A program made the position numbers and the translations under genes. The notes below the pieces were generated by a model. It ran no database searches and was not told the DNA's origin. It saw only the letters and a list, made by a program, of their open reading frames with translations. From assembly GCF_004000785.1 (NCBI RefSeq), contig NZ_BILX01000012.1:1-64000 (forward strand): 64,000 bases of DNA. The letters run 5' to 3'. Each line of letters opens with the position of its first letter. The first letter of the stretch is position 1. The DNA comes from Paenibacillus ehimensis NBRC 15659. Lineage in GTDB: Bacteria; Bacillota; Bacilli; Paenibacillales; NBRC-103111. Of the stretch, positions 26,207-34,349 are shown in pieces.

Positions 26207-27493
26207 ATGAACCGACCGAAGCTCCCCGTCCTGCCCGCCGCAGCGGCCGTGCCGGCCATGCTGCTGATGCTTATGCCGTTGACGCTGCTGTCCGGCTGCG
26301 GGATCGCCCCTTCCCCTTCACCCGCTCCGGCGGACCCGAAGGCGCTGATCCAGTTCCTGGCCGCGGAGTACAGCACGGATACGCGACCGCTGCTGGAGGG
26401 CATCGTGAAAGATTTCGAAGCGAAATATCCGAACATTGACGTCGAGCTGCAGGTGGCGAATTGGGACATCCTGGACGGCGTCTATACGACCATGATCAGC
26501 AAGAACCAGCCGCCGGACCTGCTGAACACGAACGTATACGCCCATTTTGCCAAGGACGGCCTGCTGAACGATTGGAACGACATCCTGTCCCCGGAGCTGA
26601 AGGCGAACCTCTCGCCGATGTTAATGCAAATGGATTATTGGAACGGCGCCCAATACGCGATCCCTTATCTCGCCACCGTCCGCAATCTGTATTACAACAA
26701 GGATATTTTTGACGAAATCGGACTGACCGAGCCCCCGAAAACGTGGTCCGAGCTGGTCGAGACGGCGCGGAAAATCAAGCAGGCGGGAAAAGCCGAAGGC
26801 TTCGGCGTGGACTTGACGGACAACGAAAGCCAGGCCTATTTGTCCTATTTCTTCTTCGGGGCGGGCGGAGGCTGGATGAAGGACGGGCGGTGGACCATCA
26901 ATTCGCCGGAAAACGTCGAGGGGCTGACCTTTCTGAAGTCGCTGTACGACCAAGGGCTGACCGATGCCGAGCCGACCGTCACGACGCGCGACGAGAAGCA
27001 CCGCATTCTCGGGAACGGAAAGCTCGGGACGATGATTTCGGGCAACTATTTCACCTCCGTCGTCCCCAAGGAATTTCCCGGTCTGAAATGGGGCATCGGA
27101 CCGATGCCTGTCAAGGACGGGACCCCGCCCATCTCCTTCGGCGTGCAGGATATGCTGGTGTCCTTCAAGACGGATCATACGAACAAAGAGGCGCTCTCCA
27201 AATTCATCAGCTTTCTGTACGACGATGCGCGCTACGAAAGCATCATTCTGCGCGAAGGCTTCCTGCCGGTGACCAAGTCCGTAGGAGACAAGCTTGGGGC
27301 TAAGGACCAGAACGTTAAAGATAGTCTCGAAGCGCTGCGGACGGCCAAATTTTATCCGGTCAACCACCCTGCCTGGCAGAAGGTCATGGACGGAACGCGA
27401 AAAATGGGCCAGGCCGTCCTGGTTGACCGCATGCCGCCCCAAGCCGCCCTCGACCAGCTCCAGCAAATCGCGCTCACGAAAAGCAAGGAGTAA
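26207..27493 (+). CDS. family 1 extracellular solute-binding lipoprotein
   Basis: A 428-residue sugar-binding lipoprotein (signal with lipobox LLSGC near residue 31). Motifs: GIVKDFEAKYPNIDVELQV, DLLNTNVYAHFAKDGLL, YWNGAQYAIPYLATVRNLYYNKDIFDEIG and GAGGGWMKDGRWTINSPE. The start at ATG 26207 gives GAGGTG seven bases upstream; an in-frame GTG at 26198 falls inside that site. It follows the binding protein at 25170 by 50 bases and precedes another binding protein gene, but has no permease of its own in between. It may deliver to the permeases at 29069 or assist sensing. Confidence 0.9.
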   Translation: MNRPKLPVLPAAAAVPAMLLMLMPLTLLSGCGIAPSPSPAPADPKALIQFLAAEYSTDTRPLLEGIVKDFEAKYPNIDVELQVANWDILDGVYTTMISKNQPPDLLNTNVYAHFAKDGLLNDWNDILSPELKANLSPMLMQMDYWNGAQYAIPYLATVRNLYYNKDIFDEIGLTEPPKTWSELVETARKIKQAGKAEGFGVDLTDNESQAYLSYFFFGAGGGWMKDGRWTINSPENVEGLTFLKSLYDQGLTDAEPTVTTRDEKHRILGNGKLGTMISGNYFTSVVPKEFPGLKWGIGPMPVKDGTPPISFGVQDMLVSFKTDHTNKEALSKFISFLYDDARYESIILREGFLPVTKSVGDKLGAKDQNVKDSLEALRTAKFYPVNHPAWQKVMDGTRKMGQAVLVDRMPPQAALDQLQQIALTKSKE

Positions 27494-27552
27494 TGCCAAT
27501 AAATAAAAAAATAAAGAACTCTTGGAAGATATTCAATGGAGCTTTCGGACCA

Positions 27553-27614
27553 AACCTCCTAAGATAAGGTTACGCAATCCAGATGTGCTGTAACGATCAT
27601 CTTTTAGGAGGGTT
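27553..27614 (+). promoter_or_regulatory. leader hairpin able to hide the ribosome binding site
   Basis: AACCTCCTAA (27553-27562) is complementary to TTAGGAGGGTT (27604-27614), which contains the Shine-Dalgarno of the next gene, with one bulged G. Inside, GTTAC (27569-27573) pairs with GTAAC (27590-27594). Formation would block translation of the binding protein gene at 27618. Confidence 0.5.
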
Positions 27615-27617
27615 CGA

Positions 27618-28988
27618 ATGATGAGAAAAGCATTGACCAAAAGCGCGGCCTTGGGCATGGCCTCCCTGCTTTGCGCGCTTTCGCTGGCCGGCTGCGGGGC
27701 CGCTCCGGCGGCGAAACCGGCCGACACGGCCAAGCCGGGCGAAGCCGCCAAGCCCGCCGACGGAGCGAAGCCTGCGGACGGGGCCAAAATCACAGGCGAC
27801 TTCGAGATCCAGTACTTCGTCGGCGGCTACGGCGACGGCTGGTGGAAAGAAGTGATCGGCGAGTTCCAGAAGAAGTACCCGGACCTCAAGATCAAGCAAT
27901 CGGCCGGGTCGCAAATCAACGATCAAATGAAGCCGCGCTGGATTCAAGGCAATCCGCCCGACGTCGTCTACATTGACGGAGCCGGATCGAACGAAACCCA
28001 GATGGTCAAGGACGACCAGCTCATGGACATCTCCGACTGGGTGAAATCCGCGAAGAACGCCGACGGCGACAAGCTGACGGACCAATTGATCGCCCCTCCT
28101 CAAGATTACAACGGCAAAAACTATACGATCCCGCTCGTCTTCGGCTCCTGGGGCACGTTCTACGACGAAACGCTGTTCAAGAAGAACGGCTGGACCGTGC
28201 CGACCGATTGGGACAGCTTCCTCGCCACCAGCGAGAAGATCAAAGCCTCGGGGATCAGCCCCTACATCCATACCGGCAAATACCCGTACTACATCGTCGG
28301 CGGGCTGCTCAACTCCGGCTTCGTGTCCGAGAACGGGGACAACCCGCAAATTTTGAAGGATCAGGAAGCGGCGAAGGAAAAAGCATTCAAAAACGACGCT
28401 GTCGCCAAAACGCTGCAAAAGCTGGTCGTTATGCGGGACAAGGGGTATTTTGACAACGCCTCCTTCGGCATCAACCACACCGATTCGCAAATGCTGTTCC
28501 TCCAACGCAAAGACGCCATGATTCCGAACGGGCTGTGGCTGGAAAACGAAATGAAGAAGGACGTCCCGGCCGACTTCAAATTCGGCTTCATTCCTTCCGT
28601 CATGCAGAAGCCGGGCGGCAAAAGCATTGCCATTCCTTACACGAGCAATATCGCCATCGCGAAGAAAGCGAAAAATCCGGAAGCGGCCAAGGCGTTCGTG
28701 CAATTTATTTTCACGAAGAAAGCGGCGACCCGCTGGGCGGAGCTGACCGGGGCCATCATGAATGTGAAGGCCGATCTGGAAGCGACAACGGCCAGCGGCG
28801 TCGTGAAGACGGCCATGAAATATTTCAACAGCAGCAACACCATCGTCGCCCCCGTATTCAAGCTGAACGCCGACTTAGAGCAGGCCGAGAGCGATGCCAC
28901 GATCGCGCTGCTGCAAAAGAAAATTACGCCGGACGAATGGATGGACCGCATGGAGAAAGCCGCCGCTAAAGTCAGAGGAAGCAAATAG
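27618..28988 (+). CDS. family 1 carbohydrate-binding lipoprotein of ABC importer
   Basis: A 456-residue lipoprotein (lipobox SLAGC at about residue 26). A low-complexity linker of repeated AKPADG units (residues 34-56) is followed by the binding domain: GDFEIQYFVGGYGDGWWKEVIGEF, GNPPDVVYIDGAGSNETQM, YTIPLVFGSWGTFYDETLFKKNGW and KAKNPEAAKAFVQFIFTKKAATRW. It resembles NgcE-type N-acetylglucosamine/chitobiose binding proteins, but the substrate is not certain. First gene of the binding protein-permease-permease unit. AGGAGGG precedes the start and can be masked by the leader hairpin. Confidence 0.9.
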   Translation: MMRKALTKSAALGMASLLCALSLAGCGAAPAAKPADTAKPGEAAKPADGAKPADGAKITGDFEIQYFVGGYGDGWWKEVIGEFQKKYPDLKIKQSAGSQINDQMKPRWIQGNPPDVVYIDGAGSNETQMVKDDQLMDISDWVKSAKNADGDKLTDQLIAPPQDYNGKNYTIPLVFGSWGTFYDETLFKKNGWTVPTDWDSFLATSEKIKASGISPYIHTGKYPYYIVGGLLNSGFVSENGDNPQILKDQEAAKEKAFKNDAVAKTLQKLVVMRDKGYFDNASFGINHTDSQMLFLQRKDAMIPNGLWLENEMKKDVPADFKFGFIPSVMQKPGGKSIAIPYTSNIAIAKKAKNPEAAKAFVQFIFTKKAATRWAELTGAIMNVKADLEATTASGVVKTAMKYFNSSNTIVAPVFKLNADLEQAESDATIALLQKKITPDEWMDRMEKAAAKVRGSK

Positions 28989-29007
28989 CGTCTCGTCCCC
29001 GGGAACG

Positions 29008-29032
29008 ATCGGCAGGACCTCTTCCTGCCGAT
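29008..29032 (+). other. intercistronic hairpin after binding protein gene
   Basis: Perfect 10-base arms ATCGGCAGGA and TCCTGCCGAT with a 5-base loop and no T tract. Such hairpins after binding protein genes protect the upstream mRNA and lower permease expression. Confidence 0.65.
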
Positions 29033-29068
29033 TGGCCTCTTCCAATTCCTAGCAGTGGAGGATGTCTT

Positions 29069-29953
29069 ATGAAATGGAACCGCGCGCTTTTTATTACGAC
29101 CTTCCTGCTGCCGACCTTCGCGGTGTTTCTGGTGTTCACAATCTATCCGTTATTCCGCGGCTTATATTTGAGCTTCTTCGACTGGTCCGGCGGCTCGGAA
29201 ACGATGAACTTCATCGGGCTCGGCAATTACCGGGAGCTGCTCTCCGACGAGATTGTCGGCCAAGCGATCAAGAACGACTATTTTCTCGTTTTCTGGAAAG
29301 TGGTTCTAATCATGCTGATCGCCACCTTTTTCGCCGTGGCTCTGACCCGGCTGAAGCTGCGGGAGTACGGCTTCTACCGCGTCGTTTTCTTCTTCCCGAA
29401 CATCATTTCGGTCGCGGTCATCGGCGTGCTGTGGAGCTTCATCTATAATCCGCAGCTCGGCTTCCTCAATGCGTTCCTGTCGCTCTTCACCGACAAGCCG
29501 GTCGAGACGAACTGGCTGGGCGACGCGAAGCTCGCCATGTGGTCGCTGCTGCCCCCGAGCGTCTGGGCCGGAATCGGCTTCTACATGATTCTGATCATCG
29601 CCTCGATCCTGGCGATTCCAAGCTCGCTCTATGAAGCTGCGGAGATCGACGGCGCCGGGCAGTGGCAGCAGTTCTGGAACGTGACGCTGCCGCTCATCTG
29701 GGAGCAGTTCAAAACCTCGGTGCTGCACATTGTCATTACGACGCTGAACGGATCGTTCATTATCGTCCGGCTCATGACCGACGGCGGTCCCGACAATGCG
29801 ACACAGGTGATGGGCTACTATTTGTATCAGATGGGGTTCAAGCAGTATCACTTAAGCTACGGCGCGACCATCGGCGTCCTGATTTTAATCCTGTCTTTGC
29901 TGACCACGCTGATCTTGAGCCGGTTCTTGAAGCGGGAAACCATCGAATTGTAG
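29069..29953 (+). CDS. sugar ABC transporter permease (MalF/UgpA type)
   Basis: A 294-residue inner-membrane permease with six helices. The family start is present (FITTFLLPTFAVFLVFTIYPLFRGLYLSFFDW), together with the EAA loop that contacts the ATPase (YEAAEIDGAGQWQQFWNVTLP). It pairs with the permease gene 12 bases downstream. No ATPase gene is in the block, as is usual for systems energised by a shared MsmX-type ATPase. Confidence 0.94.
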   Translation: MKWNRALFITTFLLPTFAVFLVFTIYPLFRGLYLSFFDWSGGSETMNFIGLGNYRELLSDEIVGQAIKNDYFLVFWKVVLIMLIATFFAVALTRLKLREYGFYRVVFFFPNIISVAVIGVLWSFIYNPQLGFLNAFLSLFTDKPVETNWLGDAKLAMWSLLPPSVWAGIGFYMILIIASILAIPSSLYEAAEIDGAGQWQQFWNVTLPLIWEQFKTSVLHIVITTLNGSFIIVRLMTDGGPDNATQVMGYYLYQMGFKQYHLSYGATIGVLILILSLLTTLILSRFLKRETIEL

Positions 29954-29965
29954 GGAGGGATACGT

Positions 29966-30835
29966 ATGGCCGGGACTTCCGCCGCAGGCAAACCCGCACA
30001 TGGCGCCACGAAAGCGCTCGTCCGTTTTTTTCCTCTGGTATGGAGCATTCTTGTCATTTACCCGGTCCTGTGGACCTTCTTCACCTCGCTGAAGGATAAC
30101 CCGCAGGTGCTTCAGGGCAAGCCGTGGGACCTGCCGTCCCCGCTCATCTTCGAGAATTACGCCAACGTCTGGAGCCGCGCGCACTTCGGCGATTATTTCA
30201 TCAATTCGGCGCTGGTCACCGCAAGCAGCACGCTGCTCTCGCTGGCGATGGCCGCCACGACCGCCTACGTGCTCGCCCGCTACGAATTCAAGGGAAGAGG
30301 GGCGCTTTATTTCGTCTACGTCGCCTCCATGATGATTCCGACGATTCTGGGCTTGATTCCGCTCGTCTTTTTGCTCAATACGCTGCACCTGTCCAATTCG
30401 CTGCTGGGCCTGACGTTGGTCTACTCGGTGGGGGCGGTCGGCATTTTGCCCTTCGGCGTCTTCTTCCTCGTCGGCTTCTACAAATCGCTGCCGAAGGAGC
30501 TGGAGGAAGCGGCGACCATCGACGGGTGCTCGTATTTCGGAACGTTCTTCCGCATCATGCTGCCGTTGTCCAAGCCGGGGCTGGTCACCGTCGCCATTAT
30601 GAACGCGCTGACCGTCTGGAACGAGTATATTATGGCGACCGTCCTGATCAACGATCCGACGAAATATACGGTTCCGGTCGGCATCGCCATCATGCAGGGG
30701 GAGATGCAGTATCGTACGGAATGGGGGCCGTTGTTCGCGGGACTCGCCATCTCGATGATTCCGGTCATCATTGCTTACAGCTTCTTCCAACGGCAAATTA
30801 CCGGCGGGTTAACCGCAGGGGCCCTGAAGGGGTGA
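29966..30835 (+). CDS. sugar ABC transporter permease (MalG/UgpE type)
   Basis: A 289-residue six-helix permease. FPLVWSILVIYPVLWTFFTSLKD is the first helix, and the EAA loop reads LEEAATIDGCSYFGTFFRIMLPLSKPGL. It ends the importer unit; its stop lies 23 bases before a hairpin with arms at 30863-30903. GGGAGGG precedes ATG 29966. Confidence 0.94.
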   Translation: MAGTSAAGKPAHGATKALVRFFPLVWSILVIYPVLWTFFTSLKDNPQVLQGKPWDLPSPLIFENYANVWSRAHFGDYFINSALVTASSTLLSLAMAATTAYVLARYEFKGRGALYFVYVASMMIPTILGLIPLVFLLNTLHLSNSLLGLTLVYSVGAVGILPFGVFFLVGFYKSLPKELEEAATIDGCSYFGTFFRIMLPLSKPGLVTVAIMNALTVWNEYIMATVLINDPTKYTVPVGIAIMQGEMQYRTEWGPLFAGLAISMIPVIIAYSFFQRQITGGLTAGALKG

Positions 30836-30857
30836 TCGGTGGAAGATTCCTCCAACA

Positions 30858-30903
30858 AAAATAAGGTCTGCTCTGCGCCCGGTGAAGGCAGGAAGCAGAC
30901 CTT
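30858..30903 (-). terminator. terminator between convergent genes
   Basis: Perfect 10-base arms AAGGTCTGCT (30863-30872) and AGCAGACCTT (30894-30903). On the minus strand TATTTTTG follows, so it serves the phosphodiesterase-like gene; the stem may also stall readthrough from the plus-strand permease gene. Confidence 0.75.
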
Positions 30904-30959
30904 ATGCGCGTGCGGATCAATAAAGAACGAGCAGGGCACCCCTTGTGCCGTACCGCCTC

Positions 30960-31745
30960 CTAGAGCAGCCGCACATGCGCCTCGACCGGATAGTGGTCCG
31001 AAGGATACATGCCTTCCCAGCGGTCACGATGTACGATCGTTTTCGTAAATTCGGCGCCTTCCGCGGCGAACAAATAGTCGATCGGCTGGCCTTCCGTACC
31101 GCCTTCATAGGCATGGAACGTCCGGCCGGGCTCCTCGTACAGCACGTCGAAGGCGTCGGCAAGCCGATCCTTCAGCGCGACGATTGCGGGGTTATCGGGG
31201 AAGGCATTGAAATCCCCGGTTAGCACGACCGGCATCCCGTCTTCCTCCCGGCAGCGCCCGATTCGCTCCAGCACGAGGCGCGAGCTCTCTTCTCTGGCCC
31301 GCTGCCCCAGATGATCGAAGTGCGTGTTGAACGCATAGAAGCGGCGGCCCGACGCCTTCACCTCAAAGCAAGCCCATGTGCAAATTCGCGGCAGGCTGCT
31401 GTCCCAGCTCTTGCTGCCCGGCACACCCGGCGTCTCCGACAGCCAGAACTGTCCGTTCGACACCAGAGCAAGCCGATCCTGCCGGTAGTAAATCGCGCAG
31501 CCTTCGTCGCGGAGCTTGTCCTCCTCGCTCAGCGGGCCGCTTCGCCCTTCGCCCAGCCGGCCGTACCCCGGCAGCTCCCGGTCCAAGTCGAGCAGCATCG
31601 CGTTCGTCCCTTCCTGCGTCCCCACGACAAGCGGAGCCGTCTTCTTGATGGCGGCGGCCGCGTGCCGGATGCGGTAAGGCCAAGCGTTGTCTCCGTCTAC
31701 GGACGTATTTACACGCAGGTTAAACGTCATGACGTTCAGTTCCAT
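30960..31745 (-). CDS. endonuclease/exonuclease/phosphatase family protein
   Basis: A 261-residue DNase I-like fold enzyme. Motifs of the family: LNVMTFNLRVNT at the start, VVGTQEG with the metal-binding Glu, FYAFNTHFDHLGQRAREES, VVLTGDFNAFPDN and the C-terminal SDHYPVEAHV. No signal peptide, so it is cytosolic. Close relatives act on phosphodiesters or sugar/lipid phosphates; the substrate is not known. ATG 31745 is chosen because GGAGGAG sits nine bases upstream; the in-frame ATG at 31763 lies inside that site. Confidence 0.88.
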   Translation of the reverse strand: MELNVMTFNLRVNTSVDGDNAWPYRIRHAAAAIKKTAPLVVGTQEGTNAMLLDLDRELPGYGRLGEGRSGPLSEEDKLRDEGCAIYYRQDRLALVSNGQFWLSETPGVPGSKSWDSSLPRICTWACFEVKASGRRFYAFNTHFDHLGQRAREESSRLVLERIGRCREEDGMPVVLTGDFNAFPDNPAIVALKDRLADAFDVLYEEPGRTFHAYEGGTEGQPIDYLFAAEGAEFTKTIVHRDRWEGMYPSDHYPVEAHVRLL

Positions 31746-31850
31746 CGTGGCATTCTCCTCCAATGAGTGATGTACTTCGGCGTGAACGCATCTTCACAGA
31801 TGGGCTTTTTCCATTTCCATTGTCAACCATGAGGAGAGATCCCGCAAGAG

Positions 31851-32765
31851 CTAATCCAGCATAAAAATATCCTCCAGCGACAGACGGGCCGTTTGTACGC
31901 CGAACATGTCCACTTCATGCGAGCACAGCACGCGGATGACGGCGGCAATGTCCGCTTCGTCCCCGATCTCCGCCGTAAGGTGCCGCTCGTCCCAGCTTTG
32001 GATTCGGCAAATGCTCTGCTGCTGCAAGGCTTCGCGCGCCTTCCCATACAGCTCTTCGCTCCGCGCTGCCAGCTTGACCGTTACCTGCATGCCCGGCTGG
32101 AACGTTCGCTGCAGCTCTTCGATCGTGCCCAGCCCTGTGATGTTCCCCTGCTTCATAATCGCAATGCGCGTGCAGAGCTTTTCCACTTCATGGAGATTAT
32201 GGGAGGTCATGAAGATCGTTTGCCGCTGGTCCGCAAGCGTGCGGATGAGCTGCTGCATCTCCAAGGCCGATTCAGGGTCCATGCCGGAGGTCGGCTCATC
32301 CAGAAAAATCAGTGCGGGCTGTCCGAGAATCGCCTGCGCGACCCCGAGCTTCTTTTTCATCCCGAACGAAAATTTCTTCGTCTTCACATGCGCCGCCTGA
32401 CTCAGACCGACCTTGCCCAGCACGTCCAGACATTCCTGCCTGGACACCTTCAGCCCCTTCACACCGGAAAAATACCGCAGATGCTCAAGCGCCGTGTCGT
32501 TCCCGTAAAATTCCGTATAATCCGGCAGCACGCCGATATGCCGTTTGACGCGGTCCAACTGTCCGTGAGGCGTGCCCAGAATGGAAAATTCCCCGCCGGA
32601 GGGCCGGACGATGCCGGTCAGCATGTTGATAAATGTCGTTTTCCCTGCGCCGTTGCGGCCGAGGAAGCCGAAGATCTCCCCTTGGTTCACCTGCAGCGAA
32701 ATACCGCGCACCACCTCGTGCTTGCCGTACGATTTTCTCAGCTCATTCGTTTGGATGGCGAGCAT
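31851..32765 (-). CDS. ABC transporter ATP-binding protein
   Basis: A 304-residue ATPase of the ABC-2/drug-exporter class. Walker A GRNGAGKTT, Q-loop region LPDYTEFYG, signature FSFGMKKKLGVAQAI, Walker B ALIFLDEPTSGMD and the switch His (MTSHNLHEVEKL) are all present, with a C-terminal extension of about 90 residues. ATG 32765 overlaps the stop of the permease gene (TAATG). GGAGGG is the ribosome site. The frame runs open further upstream, but that part lies within the permease gene. Confidence 0.93.
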   Translation of the reverse strand: MLAIQTNELRKSYGKHEVVRGISLQVNQGEIFGFLGRNGAGKTTFINMLTGIVRPSGGEFSILGTPHGQLDRVKRHIGVLPDYTEFYGNDTALEHLRYFSGVKGLKVSRQECLDVLGKVGLSQAAHVKTKKFSFGMKKKLGVAQAILGQPALIFLDEPTSGMDPESALEMQQLIRTLADQRQTIFMTSHNLHEVEKLCTRIAIMKQGNITGLGTIEELQRTFQPGMQVTVKLAARSEELYGKAREALQQQSICRIQSWDERHLTAEIGDEADIAAVIRVLCSHEVDMFGVQTARLSLEDIFMLD

Positions 32766-33451
32766 TATAGATCCCTCCTCTGCAGCAGCAGGATGGTGCC
32801 GCCCAACAGGACGGCCGCCATCAGCAGAACGACTGTCCAGCCCCACGAGCCGCCATCCAAAAAATAATAATACGGGGTCGCGTACTTGATCACTTTCAGC
32901 CACAGCTTGTCGGAAAACTGGCTCCACAGCCCGAACACGGGGATGGCCAAGCCGACGAGCAGACCGGTAAACATCGACATCGAGCGTCTTGGAATCAGAC
33001 TGGACAGCAGCAGACACATCGACACCATGTAGAGAAGCATCACCAACAGCTGGCCGAACGACTTGAAATAAAACTTCTCCGCGAACGTCGTAATGATGCC
33101 GAACGACAAGAGCAAGCAGACGAACCAGTACGTAAAAATGCCGAGAAACTTGCCCAGCACGATCGACAGCCGCGACGTTTTGGTCACCAGAAAACGGATG
33201 GTCCGGCTTTCCAGCTCGCGATTCATGGTATCGTGGAAGAGGGAAAACATAAACAGAAACCCGAAGAGATTAATCAGCAGCACCAGACCGCCGACATAGC
33301 CTTCTTCGGCTACCTCCTTGCCGAGTAACGCGCCGTTCTTCGCTACGAAGTCCGACAAAAAATAAGAGACCGCCGTAAAAATCGCAATCGTCACGAGCGA
33401 AAACACGCTTTTAAAGGACTGCAGGAATTCTTTTTTCCAGATGGCCAACAT
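32765..33451 (-). CDS. ABC-2 type permease
   Basis: A 228-residue membrane protein with six predicted helices. It starts MLAIWKKEFLQSFKSVFSLVTIAIF, which is typical of ABC-2 permeases in which the first helix follows a K-K-E-F motif. RELESRTIRFLVTKTSRLSIVLGKFLGIF is the conserved loop after helix 2. It forms an exporter with the ATPase whose start overlaps its stop. The unit is divergent from the two-component genes at 33624, which may control it. Confidence 0.88.
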   Translation of the reverse strand: MLAIWKKEFLQSFKSVFSLVTIAIFTAVSYFLSDFVAKNGALLGKEVAEEGYVGGLVLLINLFGFLFMFSLFHDTMNRELESRTIRFLVTKTSRLSIVLGKFLGIFTYWFVCLLLSFGIITTFAEKFYFKSFGQLLVMLLYMVSMCLLLSSLIPRRSMSMFTGLLVGLAIPVFGLWSQFSDKLWLKVIKYATPYYYFLDGGSWGWTVVLLMAAVLLGGTILLLQRRDL

Positions 33452-33623
33452 CTTGCCTCTCCCCTTTCACACCAACCAGCATACACCGCGGAGCTAAACC
33501 ACGGCGAAACGCCGGATAAAGACAAGATGAATCGTGCGCCGCGACGTTTAGGTTCTGTTAACCCGGAAGCGTTATACTTAATGTCAGAATCATTTTGAGG
33601 GACTATAGAGAGGAACGATACCT

Positions 33624-34349
33624 ATGGAAGAAACGGCAGTTTTGCTGGTGGACGACGAACCGGCTCTCCTGGGGATGCTGGATATGGTGTTGAAAAAAGA
33701 AGGCTTCCGCCACATCGATCATGCCGGATCGGCCGCCGCGGCGCTTGCCCGGTGCAAACAGAAGCGCTACGATATCATTTTGCTCGATGTGATGCTTCCG
33801 GATAAAAGCGGCTTCGAGATTTGCCCGTTTATCCGGGAGACGACGGATGCCCCGATCCTGTTCGTGACCGCGAAGGGCTCGGATCTGGACAAGCTGACCG
33901 GCTTCGCGATGGGCGGCGACGATTATATTACGAAGCCGTTCAACCCGCTGGAGGTCGTCGCGCGCATGAAGGCGCAGCTGCGCCGCTCCAAGCCGCAGGC
34001 GGAGGAACCGGGCAAGTCCGCCCGTGCGAATGCGCCCGTCTACGATTACGGGCGTTTTCAGGTCGACGAACTGGCGGGAGAATTGCGCGTGGAGGGAAAA
34101 CCGGTCGCCTGTCCCGCTCAGGTGTTCCAGCTGCTGCTCTTCCTCTGCAAGCATCCGAACCGCATCTTCACGAAGGACCAGCTGTACGAAGCGGTCTGGG
34201 GCATCGACAGCATGGGCGACGATCATACGGTCATCGTCCATATCCGGCGCATCCGCGAGCGTATCGAACGGGATCCGGGACAGCCGGATTACCTGGTGAC
34301 GGTCCGCGGGCTCGGCTACAAGCTCGTCCCGCCCAAGGAGCTGCCATGA
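33624..34349 (+). CDS. OmpR-family response regulator
   Basis: A 241-residue regulator. Receiver domain 1-118 with Asp55 (IILLDVMLPDKSG), Thr (ILFVTAKG) and Lys (DYITKPFNPLEV). The winged-helix DNA-binding domain covers about 140-236 (FQLLLFLCKHPNRIFTKDQLYEAVWG, then VHIRRIRERIERDPGQPDYLVTVRGLGYKL). It overlaps the kinase start by 4 bases. The neighbouring divergent ABC exporter suggests a stress or antimicrobial-peptide response module, by analogy with BceRS-like pairs. Confidence 0.95.
   Translation: MEETAVLLVDDEPALLGMLDMVLKKEGFRHIDHAGSAAAALARCKQKRYDIILLDVMLPDKSGFEICPFIRETTDAPILFVTAKGSDLDKLTGFAMGGDDYITKPFNPLEVVARMKAQLRRSKPQAEEPGKSARANAPVYDYGRFQVDELAGELRVEGKPVACPAQVFQLLLFLCKHPNRIFTKDQLYEAVWGIDSMGDDHTVIVHIRRIRERIERDPGQPDYLVTVRGLGYKLVPPKELP

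Noticed and set aside
27717-27790. Tandem AKPADG-coding repeats in the binding protein gene considered as a DNA repeat element
   Set aside because: They encode the flexible linker after the lipid-anchored Cys, which is common in lipoproteins.
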